This document shows positions 23,251-36,267 of a stretch of DNA of 64,000 nt, piece by piece. The DNA is taken from positions 5,680,001-5,744,000 of the forward strand of contig CANTUQ010000004.1 in NCBI GenBank assembly GCA_947683425.1. Reading direction: 5' to 3'. This DNA comes from Excoecaria cochinchinensis. Lineage: Eukaryota > Streptophyta > Magnoliopsida > Malpighiales > Euphorbiaceae. The notes beneath the pieces are model-generated. The model was not told the DNA's origin, did not search any database, and saw only the letters and a list, made by a program, of their open reading frames with translations. The translations under genes were made by a program, and so were the position numbers. Position 1 is the stretch's first letter, and each line of letters starts with the position of its first letter.

Positions 23251-26200
23251 AGGAATGTCATCCTCGAAATTCTCACCTGAGTAAAAAAACTGAGGATACT
23301 AGGATCTCAAAATCTCTTCCGGTTCCCAAGTTGCTTCCTCAACCCCGTGATGTTGCCATAAAACTTTAACCAAGGGAATCCGCTAATTCCAAAGTTGTCT
23401 CACCTCTCGAGCTACTATTTCCTTCGGTTCCTCAAAAAAAAAATCAGGCTAAACCCGCACATCTTGAACTGACAACACATGAGATGCGTCTGATCTACAC
23501 CGGCAAAGCATTGAAATATGGAACACGTTGTGCAGCTTGGCTAATTCCATTGGTAAGGCTAGTCGGTAGGCAACTGGACCAATTCTCTCCATGATTTCTT
23601 AAGGTCCTATAAATCGCGGACTCAATTTTCCCTTCTTACCAAAATAGAGAACTTTACGCCAAAGCGATACTTTCAAGAACACCCTATCACCAACTTCATA
23701 CTGGATATCCTTCCGCTTCAAATTGGCATAGGATCTCTGTCTATCTTTGGCTGCCTTTAAATTTTATTGTACTATTCTGATCTTCTCTTCAGTGTCTTTT
23801 ACTAACTCAGGACCCACAATCGAACATCCGATAACTCAGTCCAATAAACTGGAGTTCTACATTTTCGCCCGTAGAGAGCTTCATAAGGAGCCATCCCGAT
23901 ACTCGCTTGATAACCATTATTGTACGCGAATTCCATTAAAGATACATACTTGTCCCAACTGCCAGACAACTCCAATACACACCCTCGAATCATATCCTCT
24001 AAAGTCTGAATAACTCTCTCTGACTGACCATCGATCTGGGGATGAAATGCGGTACTGAAATTCAGTCGGGTACCCAAAGTTGATTGTAATTTTTTCCAAA
24101 ACTTGGATGTAAACCTTGGATCTCTATCAGACACAATAGATAATGGAACTCTATAAACCTAAACTATCTCATTCACATAAATCTATGCCAACTTATCCAT
24201 AGAATAGTCTAGTCAGACCGGTAGGAAATGTGCTGACTTAGTAAGCTAGTCGACTATAACCCAAACTGAATCATGCTTTCGCTGAGTTAAGGGCAACCCA
24301 GATATAAAATCCATCGTAATATGATCACACTTCCACTGTGGAATGGGTAAGGGATTAAGCAAACCTGACGGAACTTAATGCTCAGCTTTAACCTGCTGAC
24401 ACGTTAAACATCTTGAAACAAACTCCACTATATCCTTTTTCATACCTGGCCACCAATAGAATTGCTTGAGATCTCTATACATTTTATCTCCTCCCAGATG
24501 CATAGTAAAAACCATAGAGTGTGCCTCTTGTAACAGTTTTCTTTTCAAATCATTGACATTAGGCACACACAAATGATTCCCACACCTTAGCACCCCTGCA
24601 TCATCCATAGAGTACTCAGTCTGACTGCCACTGCTTACCACTTGAAAAGCATGTTGCAATATAGGATCACTCGTCTGAGCATTAATAATCTATTGCTTCA
24701 AACTTGGCCTAGCCTTAAGCTGGGCAAAAAGTGCTCCTTCCGAGTCAAACCTCCATCTACCTCTCTGTAAGGATAGGGCCAAAACTGACTTCCTACTTAA
24801 AGCATCTGCCACTATGTTTGCCTTACCCGGGTGATAGTCAATAATACAATCGTAGTCTTCGAACAACTCTAACCATCTTCGTTGTCTTAAGTTTAATTAC
24901 TTTAGTGTAAGCAGATACTTTAAACTCTTGTGGTCCGTGAAAATTCTACAGGTTTCCCCATACAAGTAGTGTCGCCAAACCTTAAGAGCGAATATAACTG
25001 TTGCCAATTCCAAGTCATGTGTTGGGTAGTTTTGCTCATGGGGCTTCAATTGTCTAGATGCATAAGCTACTACCTTGTTGTCTTGCATCAATACACAATC
25101 GAGTCGAACACCTGAAGCATCACTGTACATCGTATACTCTTTACCCGAGGTGGGTTGAGTAAGTACAGGAGCATTAATCAACATACTCTTCAGTTGATCA
25201 AAACTCGATTAACACCTATTAGGCCATTCAAATTTTACCCCCTTTCTAAGAAGTATGGTTAGAGGCAAAGCAATTATCGAGAATCCTTTAACAAACGGTC
25301 TATAATACCCGGCTAAAACTAGAAAACTCCTTACTTCCGGTACATTCTTAGGTGGTGTCCAATTCATAATTGCTTTAACTTTTGATGGATCTACCCGAAT
25401 ACCCTTAGAAGAAATAATATGCCTAAGAAATGACACCTCTTTCAACCAAAAGTCACATTTGCTAAGCTTAGCAAAAAGCTGATGATCTCTTAAAACTTGC
25501 AACACTATCTGAAGGTGTTCCTCATGCTCACTATCATTCCTTGAGTAAACTAAAATATCATCTATGAACACAATAATGAATTGGTCGAGATATGGCCTGA
25601 ACACCCTATTCATCAAGTCCATAAAAGCAGCAGGTGCATTGGTCAAACCAAATGGCATCACTAAGAACTCATAGTGGCCATATCGTGTCCTAAAAGCTAT
25701 CTTGGCCACATCCGAATCCTTAACTCTAAACTGGTAATAACCTGATCTCAGATCTATCTTGGAGAACACTCCCGCACCTCTTAACTAATCAAAAAGGTCC
25801 TCGATCCTAGGCAACGGATACTTATTCTTTACCATGACCTTGTTGATTTATCAATAATCAATACACATTCTCAACGTACCATCCTTTTTCTTAACGAACA
25901 AAACCGGAGCACCCCACGGAGATACACTGGGTCTGATAAAATCTTTATCTAATAGCTCCTGTAATTGAGTCTTAAGCTCTCTCAATTCTACAGGAGCCAT
26001 TCGATAAGGTGCTTTAGAAAGAGGGGTAGTACCCGGCATAATCTCTATCGATAGCTCCACTTCTCTTTCAGGAGGCAAACCCACTAACTCTTTCGGAAAC
26101 ACGTCCTCAAACTCTTTAACCATCGGAGTATCTTGAACTTTTACTTGATCACACCTAGAATCCAAGATCAAAGCTAAGAATGCTTCACATCCTTTCCTTA

Positions 26201-26720
26201 AAAATTGCCTTGCCTTCATAGCTGAAATCACATTATGCAAAGAATCTACACCCATACCTCTAATTACCACTGACAAATGATCACCATCTTTGAGCACTAC
26301 TATTTTTCTGTGACAATCAACTACAGCCCAATGTTTACACAACCAATCCATACCCAAAATCAAGCAAAATCATGATAAGGCAGACTAATTAAATCCATTA
26401 GGAATTCTTTACCTTGCACCACTAAAGGACAGTTTCTAAACACCCTACTCACATTAACACTATGCCTTAATGGACTGGTCACACAAATCTCATAATCCAA
26501 TCAATCATCACTTAACAATCTATTACTTAATTTATCAGAACATATATAAGAATGCGTAGAACCAGGATCTATTAGAGCATATAATTCGGTGTCAAGGAGT
26601 AGAAACTTATCGGTGATTACCTCAGGTGCATCTTGCTCATCCGAGCTCTCATAGCATAAGCTCTCGCTGGAGCTACTATGGGACGATCCACTATCTCAGA
26701 GGATACTCCTTCCCTAGGCT
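23251..26720 (-). pseudogene. Element C protease-RT-RNase H-integrase, broken
   Basis: Decayed Tekay polyprotein. Protease: YALIDPGSTHS at about 26595-26555. RT: pieces at 26363-25851 (SPWGAPVLFVKKKDG) and 25769-25209, active site FIDDILVYS intact. RNase H: 25184-24897 (YSDASG, FTDHKS). Integrase: zinc region 24659-24375 (CLTCQQVKAEH), catalytic core in pieces with SDRDPRFTSKFW and DGQSER at 24134-23802. A GPY/F-like segment survives near 23590-23690 but carries an in-frame stop, and a degraded chromodomain follows to about 23270. Multiple frameshifts and stops occur throughout; it is older and more damaged than element A. Confidence 0.85.
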
Positions 26721-26729
26721 GTCCACCCC

Positions 26730-27820
26730 GACCTCATCCTCTTCCTTTATCACGAAAACCCTGAGGGACATTAGACCCCACTCGACTGGCTTATTGCTGT
26801 CCTAGGGTATTCTCATAAAAATTCGGGCAATTAGCCAAAAGATGATATGTACTTCCACATCTAAAACATCCCTCGGTCAACCAGTGACACTCGCCCCAAT
26901 GACGCTTGCTCCAATGAGAACACTGTGGCACTACATCACCTCTACCACCCGATGCTCCTCGACCAGCACCAGATACATAAAAAGGACCCTGTCTTCTGCC
27001 TCTCATTGCAGGACTAACGGATTACTCACTTAGGAATTTCGTGATCTCTTCCCTGAAGATGAGCCTCCTTGAGTGGAATTTCTCCTTTGAGCTTTTTCCC
27101 TCAAAATGTTCTCAGAACGTTTCGTTCTTATAGCTGCCTGCACAATCTGATAATAATTAACATCCGGAGAAGACATCAAAGAAATTAGCATCACTTTAAG
27201 GGACTCATTCAAACCTGCTTCAAAATATTAACATCTAAACTCCTCAGAAAGAACTCCTGGCGGGGGCATATTTACTAAGTCTATTGAATTCCTTTTCATA
27301 ATCAGCTACTGATAGGGCTCTCTACCTAAGACTCAAGAACTGCATCCATCTAGCTTCTTTATATGCTTTAGTCATATACTTATTGTTGAATTCTCTCTCA
27401 AAGAACTCCCAAGTCACTGGATCGGGACTCTAAGGATGCCTAAGTACCAATCTCCACCATTCATGAGCCAAACCCTGCAAAAACGACACCACACATTCTA
27501 CTTCTCTATCCGGAGGACAATGGATCTCGCGCAAAACTCTGCCCACCTTTTCAATCCACATCTTAGCTTTATCCGACTCATCTAAACTCATTCTATAAGA
27601 GTCCTCTGCTCCAAACTTCATCATATTCTCAATCGGAGCTCTTGGCGCAGTAACTCTCTCAAGAACTTTAACCATATCCTGAGATATCTTAAGCATGGCT
27701 TCAAAAGGAACTGCTGGGGCCTCAGGTTGCACCCTAGCTAGTTGAACAGGACCAAAAACTGAAGGATCTTGATCTTGGGGATTCGTACACACGGCTGACC
27801 CCTCGAGGGATCCACGAGCT
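26730..27820 (-). pseudogene. Element C gag, broken
   Basis: Gag pieces: N-terminal region 27792-27430 (RAPIENM, SLDESDKAKMWIEKVGRV, FLQGLAHEWW), capsid remnants to 27030, and a zinc knuckle CFRCGSTYHLLANC within 27006-26791 with CX2CX4HX4C spacing kept. Frameshifts separate the pieces, and the RG-rich tail is degraded. Confidence 0.83.
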
Positions 27821-27922
27821 AACTCTATCTAATTACAAAACATACATAGAAATCCGCATCAGGCCAACACAACTCTAAACACAGACTCTATTCTACGCTC
27901 TCCTAGAAATGTCTAAACCTGG

Positions 27923-27934
27923 CTCTGATACAAA
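27923..27934 (-). other. Mutated initiator-Met PBS of element C
   Basis: TTTGTATCAGAG on the minus strand, a one-base departure from TGGTATCAGAG, four bases from the 5' LTR at 27939. Confidence 0.75.
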
Positions 27935-27938
27935 AATT

Positions 27939-27963
27939 GTAACACCCCTTACCTATACATAGG
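27939..27963 (-). repeat. 5' LTR of element C, first fragment
   Basis: TGTAACACCCCTTACC... matches the start of 20922-23235. It is interrupted after atagg (27959-27963) by the Ogre-like element and resumes at 41235. Confidence 0.88.
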
Positions 27964-29104
27964 TGTGACGCGTGCAGAATCTAGCAAAAGCCCTCATTGA
28001 ACCCGCTTTTAGGGCTCGAGGCATTGGTTCGCGTCTTTTTGATCTTGGGTACCATGAGACATTTTGGATGCCTCCTTCCCAATAGAATATTGGAAAGGAT
28101 AATCTAACTTCACGGCGCCTTTAGGCACCTTTGAGGTATTTTGGAGTCGCCACCCAATTTACGAGAAATTAGGAAAGGTCTCTAGCCTCTATTGGTCTAA
28201 AAGCGGAGATGGTGTCCGGAACTTCACTCTTATTTGTGTTTTGGTTAATTATAAATGACTTTTTAAATTCGTAAAATTCTATCTCTCCTCTCAAAAAATT
28301 AATTCATTTAATTATAAATGCACTGCAAGCAAAAAGCAATAAATAAAAGCTGTAAAGAAAGTGGTAAATAAAGCAATAAAGAAAAGCAATAAACACGTCA
28401 AGCATACAATTACAAGAGAAATTGGGGCAGAATACAACCCCAAATGAAAGTTAAATAATATTGCCCCCCAAAAATAATTAATTACAAGGGCCCAAAAGGA
28501 AGTTCATGCATATGAATTTAAAACAAACAAGCAAAGTCAAACATAAAAAATGGCATACATAAATCAGGACATTCATTTGGCTTAGGGACATTGGTTCCTT
28601 CATGCTCATTTAAAGAGGGACCGAAGAGTTATTCGATTGTTGGTTTGAAAACCGGGATGAGTGATCCCATTTTTGAGAAAACTTTAACTCTTCGTTTTGA
28701 TCGTGACATTTTATATTTCTTGGCTAAAACGAGGGACATTGATCCAAATTTTATTAATAAAATTCCAATTTGGTTATAAAATATTTTGGCGATTTTTTAT
28801 CTCACATGCGCACAAAATGAAAATATTTTAATTATAAGAAACACAAACACACATAAATGGGGTAGGAAAGATCTCACCCAACAATATAGCCTCCTACACG
28901 TCGTGACCCCTCTGCATGGTCACGGGGACACCCATACAAGGTGAATCACATTTAAATTCCCCACCCAGAAAATGACATTAAACATGTCAGTAGCAATTCT
29001 AAAATCAACTAAATGAATATAAATACAAGATAAATGTAAGGCATATTAATTCGGAATACAAATAATTCACATGCAAAGGAAATAAAAATAAATCTTGCAA
29101 AAAC

Positions 29105-29347
29105 CTAGGAATAATAATAATAAAAAACAATGTCAAAATAATAGCAATAATAACAATAAAACAACAACAACAACAACAACAACAACAATAATAATAATAA
29201 TAATAAAAATAATAATAATAATAATATAAGATAAGCATAAAATAATAATACTAATAATAAATAAATAAGATAACAATAATGACAATAATATATCATAGTA
29301 ATAATAATAATAATACAACAATGTAATGATAATAATAATAATAATAA

Positions 29348-29401
<54 letters not shown>

Positions 29402-29531
29402 CAGGGGAGTGGTCCTTTAATAATAATAATAATAATAATAGTGGCAGGGGAGTGGTCCTTTAATAATAATAATAATAATAATAATAGTGATGGTAATCAA
29501 ATTGACAGCAAACCTAAACATGTTAATAATG

Positions 29532-29588
<57 letters not shown>

Positions 29589-29790
29589 GGAAGAGTAACA
29601 GTAGAATGAACAAACAAGCAAATCTATTCACAATAATAATAATAATAATAATAATAATAGCGATGGTAATCAAATTGATAGCTAACGTAAACATGTTAAT
29701 AATGATAATAATAATAGGAAGAGTAACAGTAGAATGACCAAACAATCAAATCTATTCACAATAATAATAATAATAATAATAATAATAAAG
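29105..29790. repeat. (TAA)n composite with ACA and AGT runs
   Basis: Triplet-repeat block with (ACA) about 29158-29187, (AGT/TAG) about 29347-29401 and several (TAA) runs. Non-repeat islands are duplicated: gcaggggagtggtccttta near 29401 and 29445; the gatggtaatcaaattga island near 29488 and 29661; the ggaagagtaacagtagaatga island near 29588 and 29717. Confidence 0.85.
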
Positions 29791-30467
29791 GTAAAGGGAA
29801 TGTGGACGTGCACAAGGGTGAAAGTATAATAAAAATGACAATAAGAGGGGGAAAGCTAACAATGAGTAATAATATTAAAAAATGCTAGAAATAAATGATA
29901 GATATAGTAATAATAACAAAAATAACAATATTGACAACAAATAAATGATGAACAAAATTAAACGAGGATGGGTCCAATAATGTTTACCCTCAGAGATTGT
30001 ATGACGGAGAAACGGTGCCTTGATTCGTCCACCTTGTCGAAATTTGCGGTGATGAACACAAAAAAATATAAAAATCTACATTTTTAGACAAATAAACTTA
30101 AGAAAATATTTTTAAAGGGATGATCTAAGACAAAAGGAAATTGATTTTTCCTTGCTTAAATCAGTCCCTGAATGAAAAATATTTTAGAGAAAGAAAGAGA
30201 AGGAAAAAGCTAAAAACTTCATGATTCTAAAATTTTTCTTCAAAAAAAACCCTCGTCTGCCCTTTTGAAAACTCAGAGAAAACCCTTCTATCTTTTTTTT
30301 AAAAAAATGCGGCCCTCCCCGAAAAATAAGAGCCAAATCCCATTTAACTTCTCTATATTTCCAAAATGGAAAAAACCCAATTAACTTTCCAATTTTTGTT
30401 CTTTCAAAATCAGCCAAAAACATAAAAAAAACCTAACCCAAAATTAATTTCTTGTAGATGGAAAGGC

Positions 30468-30612
30468 ATGCGGCAAGGAGGCCGCATGTGGAAAGCCTCC
30501 ACCTACGGCCTCATGTGGAAATCCACATGTGGCCGCATGTGGAGAGCCCCCACATGCAGCCCCATGTGCAAATCCCACATGTGGTCGCATGTGGAAACCC
30601 CCCACATGGGCC
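30468..30612 (-). repeat. GCATGTGG palindrome array (3' Ogre-like LTR)
   Basis: Units such as ggccgcatgtgg and tccacatgtggccgcatgtgg with near-palindromic pairing (ccacatgtgg), irregularly spaced about 20-30 bp apart, in an otherwise AT-rich LTR. It matches the array at 40738-40885. Confidence 0.78.
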
Positions 30613-30971
30613 ACTAAAGGCCAAAAACCTTTTTTTTTTTAAATTTAATTTAACTTTTCTTTTTTTTAATTAATTAAATCTTTTTTTTTAAAATCAAATC
30701 TTTAATTAATTACTTTTAATTCCCTTTTTAAATATAAATATTTTTTTAATCAAAATTTTGATATATAAAAAATAACACTTCCTAATAATTTTAATTTAAT
30801 TTTTTTTATAAAATGTTTTTATAATAATATATATTTATTTGTCTATTTTTTTTTAAAAAAAATGGTCTTGACAAGGGTAATATAATCTTCGACACCTTTG
30901 CCTGTGAGCAGGTATTTTTTTCATCATCGGGTAATTCTGATCTTGGACCGCCTCGGGACCCGGTGTCTACA

Positions 30972-30990
30972 GTTGCCCCCAATTTTGGGG
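30972..30990 (-). other. Polypurine tract of Ogre-like element
   Basis: ccccaaaattgggggcaac on the minus strand directly before the LTR start TGTAGACACC. Confidence 0.75.
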
Positions 30991-31132
30991 AACCTAGAAC
31001 TTAGGTCTCTGGGTGAGCCAAAATTCATAAAAGAAGGGAAGGGACGCTTATCTGAGGCGGTCGCTTTCCCAGACTGGATGATATTGTTGTAGTGGTTGTC
31101 GTCATGCTATTGGCGCGTTGCCATTGTTGAAA

Positions 31133-31712
31133 TGGTAGTGCCGTGGTCGTGCTAACCTTCCATAGAATAGTAGTGCCGCCATGGTGCTAACCCTTCTAGG
31201 ATTTGAAGCAATAGTGCCGTGATCGTGCAAACTTTCCGTGGAGTGGTAGTGCCGTCATCGTGCTAACCGTTCTGAAGTGGTAGTGCCGTGGTCGTGCTAA
31301 CCTTCCGTAGAATGGTAGTTCCGCCATCGTGCTAACCCTTCTGAGATTTGAAGCGATAGTGCCGTGATCGTGCAAACCCCCCGTGGAGTGGTAGTGTCGT
31401 CATCGTTCAAACCCTTGTGAAGTGGTAGTGTCGTGGTCGGGCTAACCTTCTGTAGAATGGTAGTGCCACCATCATGCTAACCCTTCTGAGATTTGAATCA
31501 GTAGTGCCGTGATCGTGCAAACCCCCCGTGGAGTGGTAGTGCCGTCATCGTGCAAACCCTTGTGAAGTGGTAGTGCCGTGGTCGTGCTAACCTTCCGTAG
31601 AATGGTAGTGCCGCCATCGTGCTAACCCTTTTGGGATTTGAAGCAGTAGTGTCGTGATCGTGAGTGGTAGTGCTGTCATCGTGCAAACCGTTCTAAAGTG
31701 GTGCCCCCTAAG
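31133..31712. repeat. 145-bp higher-order tandem repeat, four copies
   Basis: tggtagtgccgtggtcg starts at 31133, 31278, 31423 and 31568, exactly 145 bp apart. Each copy is made of four ~36-bp monomers of the type tagtgccgt.atcgtgc.aac. with distinct tails (ccttccgtagaa, cccttctgagatttgaag, ccccccgtggag, cccttgtgaag). The last copy has a small deletion near 31655. Position just upstream of the polypurine tract is where Ogre-type elements are known to carry tandem arrays. Confidence 0.9.
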
Positions 31713-33199
31713 AGCCCTTTGGTTGATTGCCCCCTGAGAGGTCTTTGGCTGATTGTTTGGATTGATGTTTGGCTGATTATTTGGATTGATGTTTGGACTG
31801 ATGTCGTCACTAGCCTTCCGTCAGTGTCCGCATCGAGTCTCTCTTTCTGTAAAACTTATAAGGCAAATATATAGGAAAAATAGTGAGCATGCACGTGAAA
31901 TGCATGTGTCATGTAGCAATCTAGGACAATAGTCCATCTAAGTGGATTCGGAGGCGACAACAGGTCGGTTGTAATTTGCAGCAGGATTGGTGCGCCTCCT
32001 GGAATTGTTTTTGAATTTCGTACGTTTGGGGGTTATGAGATTCTCATCTGTAACCTGTAGTCATTCTTTTAAGGTGGCGCGTCCCTTGTGGATTTTCACA
32101 CTAGCTTTTCTTAGCGGGAAATGCATCCTTTTCGAATTTTCACATAACCCCGTGCCTTATTTTTGCCTAGAATGGACCCAACAAAATCTAGCGGCTTTTA
32201 TTAATTTTTTTTTTAGGATAGACTGCCTGCTTCCAGGTTTTCAGCCTGCTCTTTGTCCTAACTTTTGCTTAGAGCGCCAATTACGGTTTTCATCTCTAAT
32301 GGCTTTTTTTTTTTCTTTTAGAGAGGCTGAAGTTGTTTCCAAAGATCTTTTAGGTGTAATTGGCATGTGCTTACGTCCCAAATCATGGTTGTATAAGCTT
32401 GATTCTCATCACAAAGGTGTTATAGAATTGGCTTCACAGTTGGTGGCAGGATGATTCGACTAAAGCGCTTGAGTGGCAAGAGTGGCAGAGGGTCGATAGT
32501 AACAATCTGCTGGTTTTACACTGGGACCGTATAACTTTGAGTAAGCAAAATGAACTACTTTGGTCACATCAATATCATTGCATAAATGCATATATTTCAA
32601 CTTGATTTCATAACACATGATCACTATTTGGCATTAACTCGAAAAATATGAGATCCCATCTAATCTTGAAATAGATCCTAAAAGTATCAAATTCCTATTA
32701 TCAATCTGCCCTCTCGGGTTTTCATGATTGAATATTTTCTCTCCTTCTATTTTTATTTTTTTTTTATTTTTTTTAGCCTTTGCCATGAACCCTCCTTCAG
32801 TCCGTCGGTGTTGGTTGAATTTGCTTTTATCTTCGTTAGCCGGGGAGGCTGCTCCTTCTGACGGTGTTCCTTCTTTGGCCTCAACGTCATTTCCTTGGCC
32901 CATGTGCAAACTGGCTAAGACGACGAGTTCCTTATTTGGGGCTTGAATGTGAAATCTCACACCTTACTTTTCTCGGCTTTGATGGTTCAATTTCTGAAGT
33001 GACTTTCAATGGTTAGGATTGGGGGACAGGTTAGGCTCATATGGTCTGGGGCAAAATTGTTATTTTTTTTTCTTTTTTCTTTCTTATTATTTTTTCTTTT
33101 TACTTTTTTTTTTGTTTTTGTTTTTTTTGGTTTTTTTTGGTTTTTTTTGTTTTTTTTTTGCACGTATGTTTTTTTTTTCATTGAAAGGTAAAGAGCTTT
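31713..33199 (-). other. Ogre-like 3' untranslated region
   Basis: No coding region recognised on either strand. It includes a gattgtttggattgatgtttgg repeat near 31745-31800 and poly-T tracts near 32750-32770 and 33060-33180. It continues at 37075 after solo LTR D. Confidence 0.55.
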
Positions 33200-34782
33200 T
33201 GTAACACCCCAACTCATACGTAGGCGAACCCATCCGCAAGGGAGTAGGAAGCCGTACGAGTAGGTGTGTTACCGAACAGAAACGATACAAAGCGTATATA
33301 ATTATGAAAGAATTAAAACTTTTAAGGAGCAAAAATCTGAACATACATATTCATAAACGCGCATATTTTAAACGAAAACATACACATCTACAATTTTACA
33401 ATCATACAATAGGAGTCTGAAATATTACATCGTTCTCTTTACATATTATTACTTATACATATAACACAGATATACAAAAATTCTAAATTACAAAAGCTGA
33501 ACAAGATACAAAACTTCTAGCTTCTATGTGGCCGACTCTGCAGATGCGCGACTCGAACAAAAGAAAACCTGCCACCTGCACGGGGAAAAGAGCCCGTGCT
33601 AAGCGATAACGCTTAGTGGGGAAAACAAACATAATAATATGGACGGCCATTCACAATGGTCGTCGAGGCATAACACATGCAAATCTCATACACACATAGT
33701 TCTTACCGAGAAATATATATATGCTTACATATAATAGCTATGCATTCAATTGTTTCTTGTCATATTCATATCCTTATGTGCGACACAAACCAAGTCAACA
33801 TCATCATACAAAATGTAAGTATATTCATGCATAACTACATATAACTTCACATGCAAGCGCCTACCTATACATTACAGGTCAGTATTAATACACCTATATG
33901 CCAATACTTGTATCGTTATACCAGTACAGGTCCTCATTTGCATACCTTTACCGAACATGTTGGAAAATCAAGCTTTTGAAAGTACATCATACATAGTTAC
34001 ATAATCACAATACCATCACACTTCCGTTGCGCAACATTAATCTTTAACATAAACAACTATATGATATTGCATTCCAATCACGGTGTTTCAGAGAGCCAAT
34101 AAATCTGCACTTATCAATTCACATATCTATAATCATAACTGATCAGAACCGCATGCTTATATACACAACATAACAAATCATACACCTGCTGACTCACAAT
34201 AGTGGATAACGAGTACTGAGGGGGAGACCTCATGAGGGAACATATAGCCCGATCTCTGACCGGGTAAACCTCAGAGGGAACATATAATATAGTGTACCAT
34301 ACAGGTACAAGTCGAAAGGCAACATTTCATTGAACAGGACCTTAAACAAGATCCATACACATACACATAATAGGGGTTCGCGAGGAACCATTCGGGGACC
34401 TGATCAGGGTCCAAATCGTTCAAAGGGCGCTGCAGCTACAAATACGTAGACTCTATTAGGCATGCCTAACTATCCACTAGACTGACTCTCGCAGGTCATG
34501 CATAATACAAATCATATTTCAAATCACATACTTTATATCATTGTACATAATCAGCAATAGTTGAGACATATGAATAAGTTCATAAAGTCAAACATACATC
34601 ATACAATTTACACTTTGAACATAACATGATAATCTTAGAAAAGATCATAAGTATAAATATACATAATACATTCAATTATATTAACATACTTCATAAAATA
34701 GTCAAAGAATAAACCTAAAGGCATCACAAGTTCGGAATTCAAACATTGGAATCACCAAAGAAAACTCATTCAACACAACACA

Positions 34783-35128
34783 TCTGTCGCGCTCGCGATC
34801 CCTGTCGCGCTCGCGACAGAGACTATAGTCTCTTCGCTGCGCGCGCGCGACGGACTTCGCGATCGCGGGAAGGAGAGAAGGGCCCGGCTCTGTCGCGCTC
34901 GCGATATTGTCGCGGTCACGACAGAGGGCAAGTATTGCTATCGCGGGGTCGCGACAAGTCGCGTGCTCGCGATAGCACAAGCCAACAATGTGCTCTGTCG
35001 CGATTGCGACGGTTGTCGCGCTCGCGACAGAGAGCAGACAAGCTATTGCTATCGCGGGCTCGCGACAGCACAGCATCAAAATCACTGGTCTCTGTCGCGC
35101 TCGCGACAGTGTCGCGATCGCGACAGAG
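34783..35128 (-). repeat. CTGTCGCGCTCGCGACAG palindrome array (LTR D)
   Basis: At least eight units of tgtcgcg(c/a)tcgcgaca and variants (ctgtcgcgattgcgacgg, ctatcgcgggctcgcgacag), many as perfect or one-mismatch inverted repeats, in about 345 bp. A further pair lies at 35645-35685. Extremely CpG-rich against an AT-rich LTR. Confidence 0.85.
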
Positions 35129-36267
35129 TCATGATTCCGAAAATCTGCAGAATTTTGCAAGATCTTTCCTTCCTCAAACTCACCCACAACACACGAAACA
35201 CATCCAAAGGTCTCTTACCTCATCTCCAGCCAGTCACACATCATTGACAACATAAATCCAACATTCGTATCAAGTATTTCAGTAAAACATGCCATTACCA
35301 ATATCCATATACACAATCTATAATAACAACATTATTCGTCAATCATTTCAATCGCACCCACATTAACTGCATTCATACATATGGTACATCATGTTAAGGT
35401 TACTCATGAGACCATCACATAATAGCACTCATCAATAAACAACCTTCATGGAGTTATATCTATTATTAATTACTAGTTAAATCATCAATCTTAAGCATAC
35501 TCCTAAATTTTTCCCGACGATAATTACTTATATAGCCATTTCATTACCCTAAACATGCATAATAACTGATGGGAAAGGCACGGGATTGATCCGGGTCAAT
35601 CCTAGACTCAAAAATAGAGAAGAAAAGGCTCAAAACATGTTTTTCTGTCGCGAGGTCGCGACCCATGTCGCGCTCGCGACAGAGACTCGCCTCAGCTACC
35701 TTAACAGACTGCTTTCTACCACCAATTAGTATCATAAAAACCGACCTCTAAACCTCATTTTTAGGAAAAGTGGTCTTCTTAACAAATTTTCTCCTACGTC
35801 TTAACTTTCAAAAGGGATAAGTTTCAGGTCAATTGGACATCTATAACTCAAGATATGACCTCCCCAACCTATACTGGTCACACAACCCGATATAAAAAGA
35901 GGCACTACGATGTTATCAAATATTCAGGGTCTTAGAGAAAGAATTGGCCCGAGGCTATTTCTAAGACATTTAAAGTAATGGAATTCATGGTTCTAATGGT
36001 TTAAGAATCGCATGATTTGGAGTTCTGAAACTCCCAATACAGCCTACTTACTGAAGAGAAGTCAAGTGCATTCCAACCCCGTTTCACCCAAAAACCTACT
36101 CACATGCACAATTGAGCAGTTTAAACCAACACTCACTACCATCATCATCTATCATCAACCACACAATCAAGAAACTTATATCATACATGAATATATATTT
36201 ATATAAAAATTCATATATATAAAATAAAGTTTCCCAAACCTGGAAATCAAAGATCCAAAGTCACTCT

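Larger units (their letters stand above)
27964..30971 (-). repeat. 3' LTR of Ogre-like element
   Basis: About 3.0 kb. The minus strand starts TGTAGACACCGGGTCCCGAG and ends GCACGCGTCACA. Coding-strand order: AT-rich U3 with tata-like runs near 30780-30850, palindromic GCATGTGG array (30612-30468), splice-donor-like CTGAGGGTAAA (29993-29983), (TAA)n blocks (29790-29105), then a conserved end containing gtcgccacccaa on the plus strand. It is about 600 bp longer than its 5' partner, mostly from the triplet blocks. Confidence 0.82.

Noticed and set aside
29005..29745. Several ORFs of poly-Ile/Tyr/Leu/Asn
   Set aside because: Translations of (TAA)n, (ACA)n and (AGT)n triplet repeats; the same applies at 39617-40138, 43561-43755 and 52659-53122.
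31498..31686. 62-codon ORF with HDHDTT and TRVCTM words
   Set aside because: Translation of the 145-bp tandem repeat.
34702..35255. ORFs on both strands with RDRARDR-like repeats
   Set aside because: They are translations of the CpG palindrome array in LTR D; no known domain, and codons follow the repeat.
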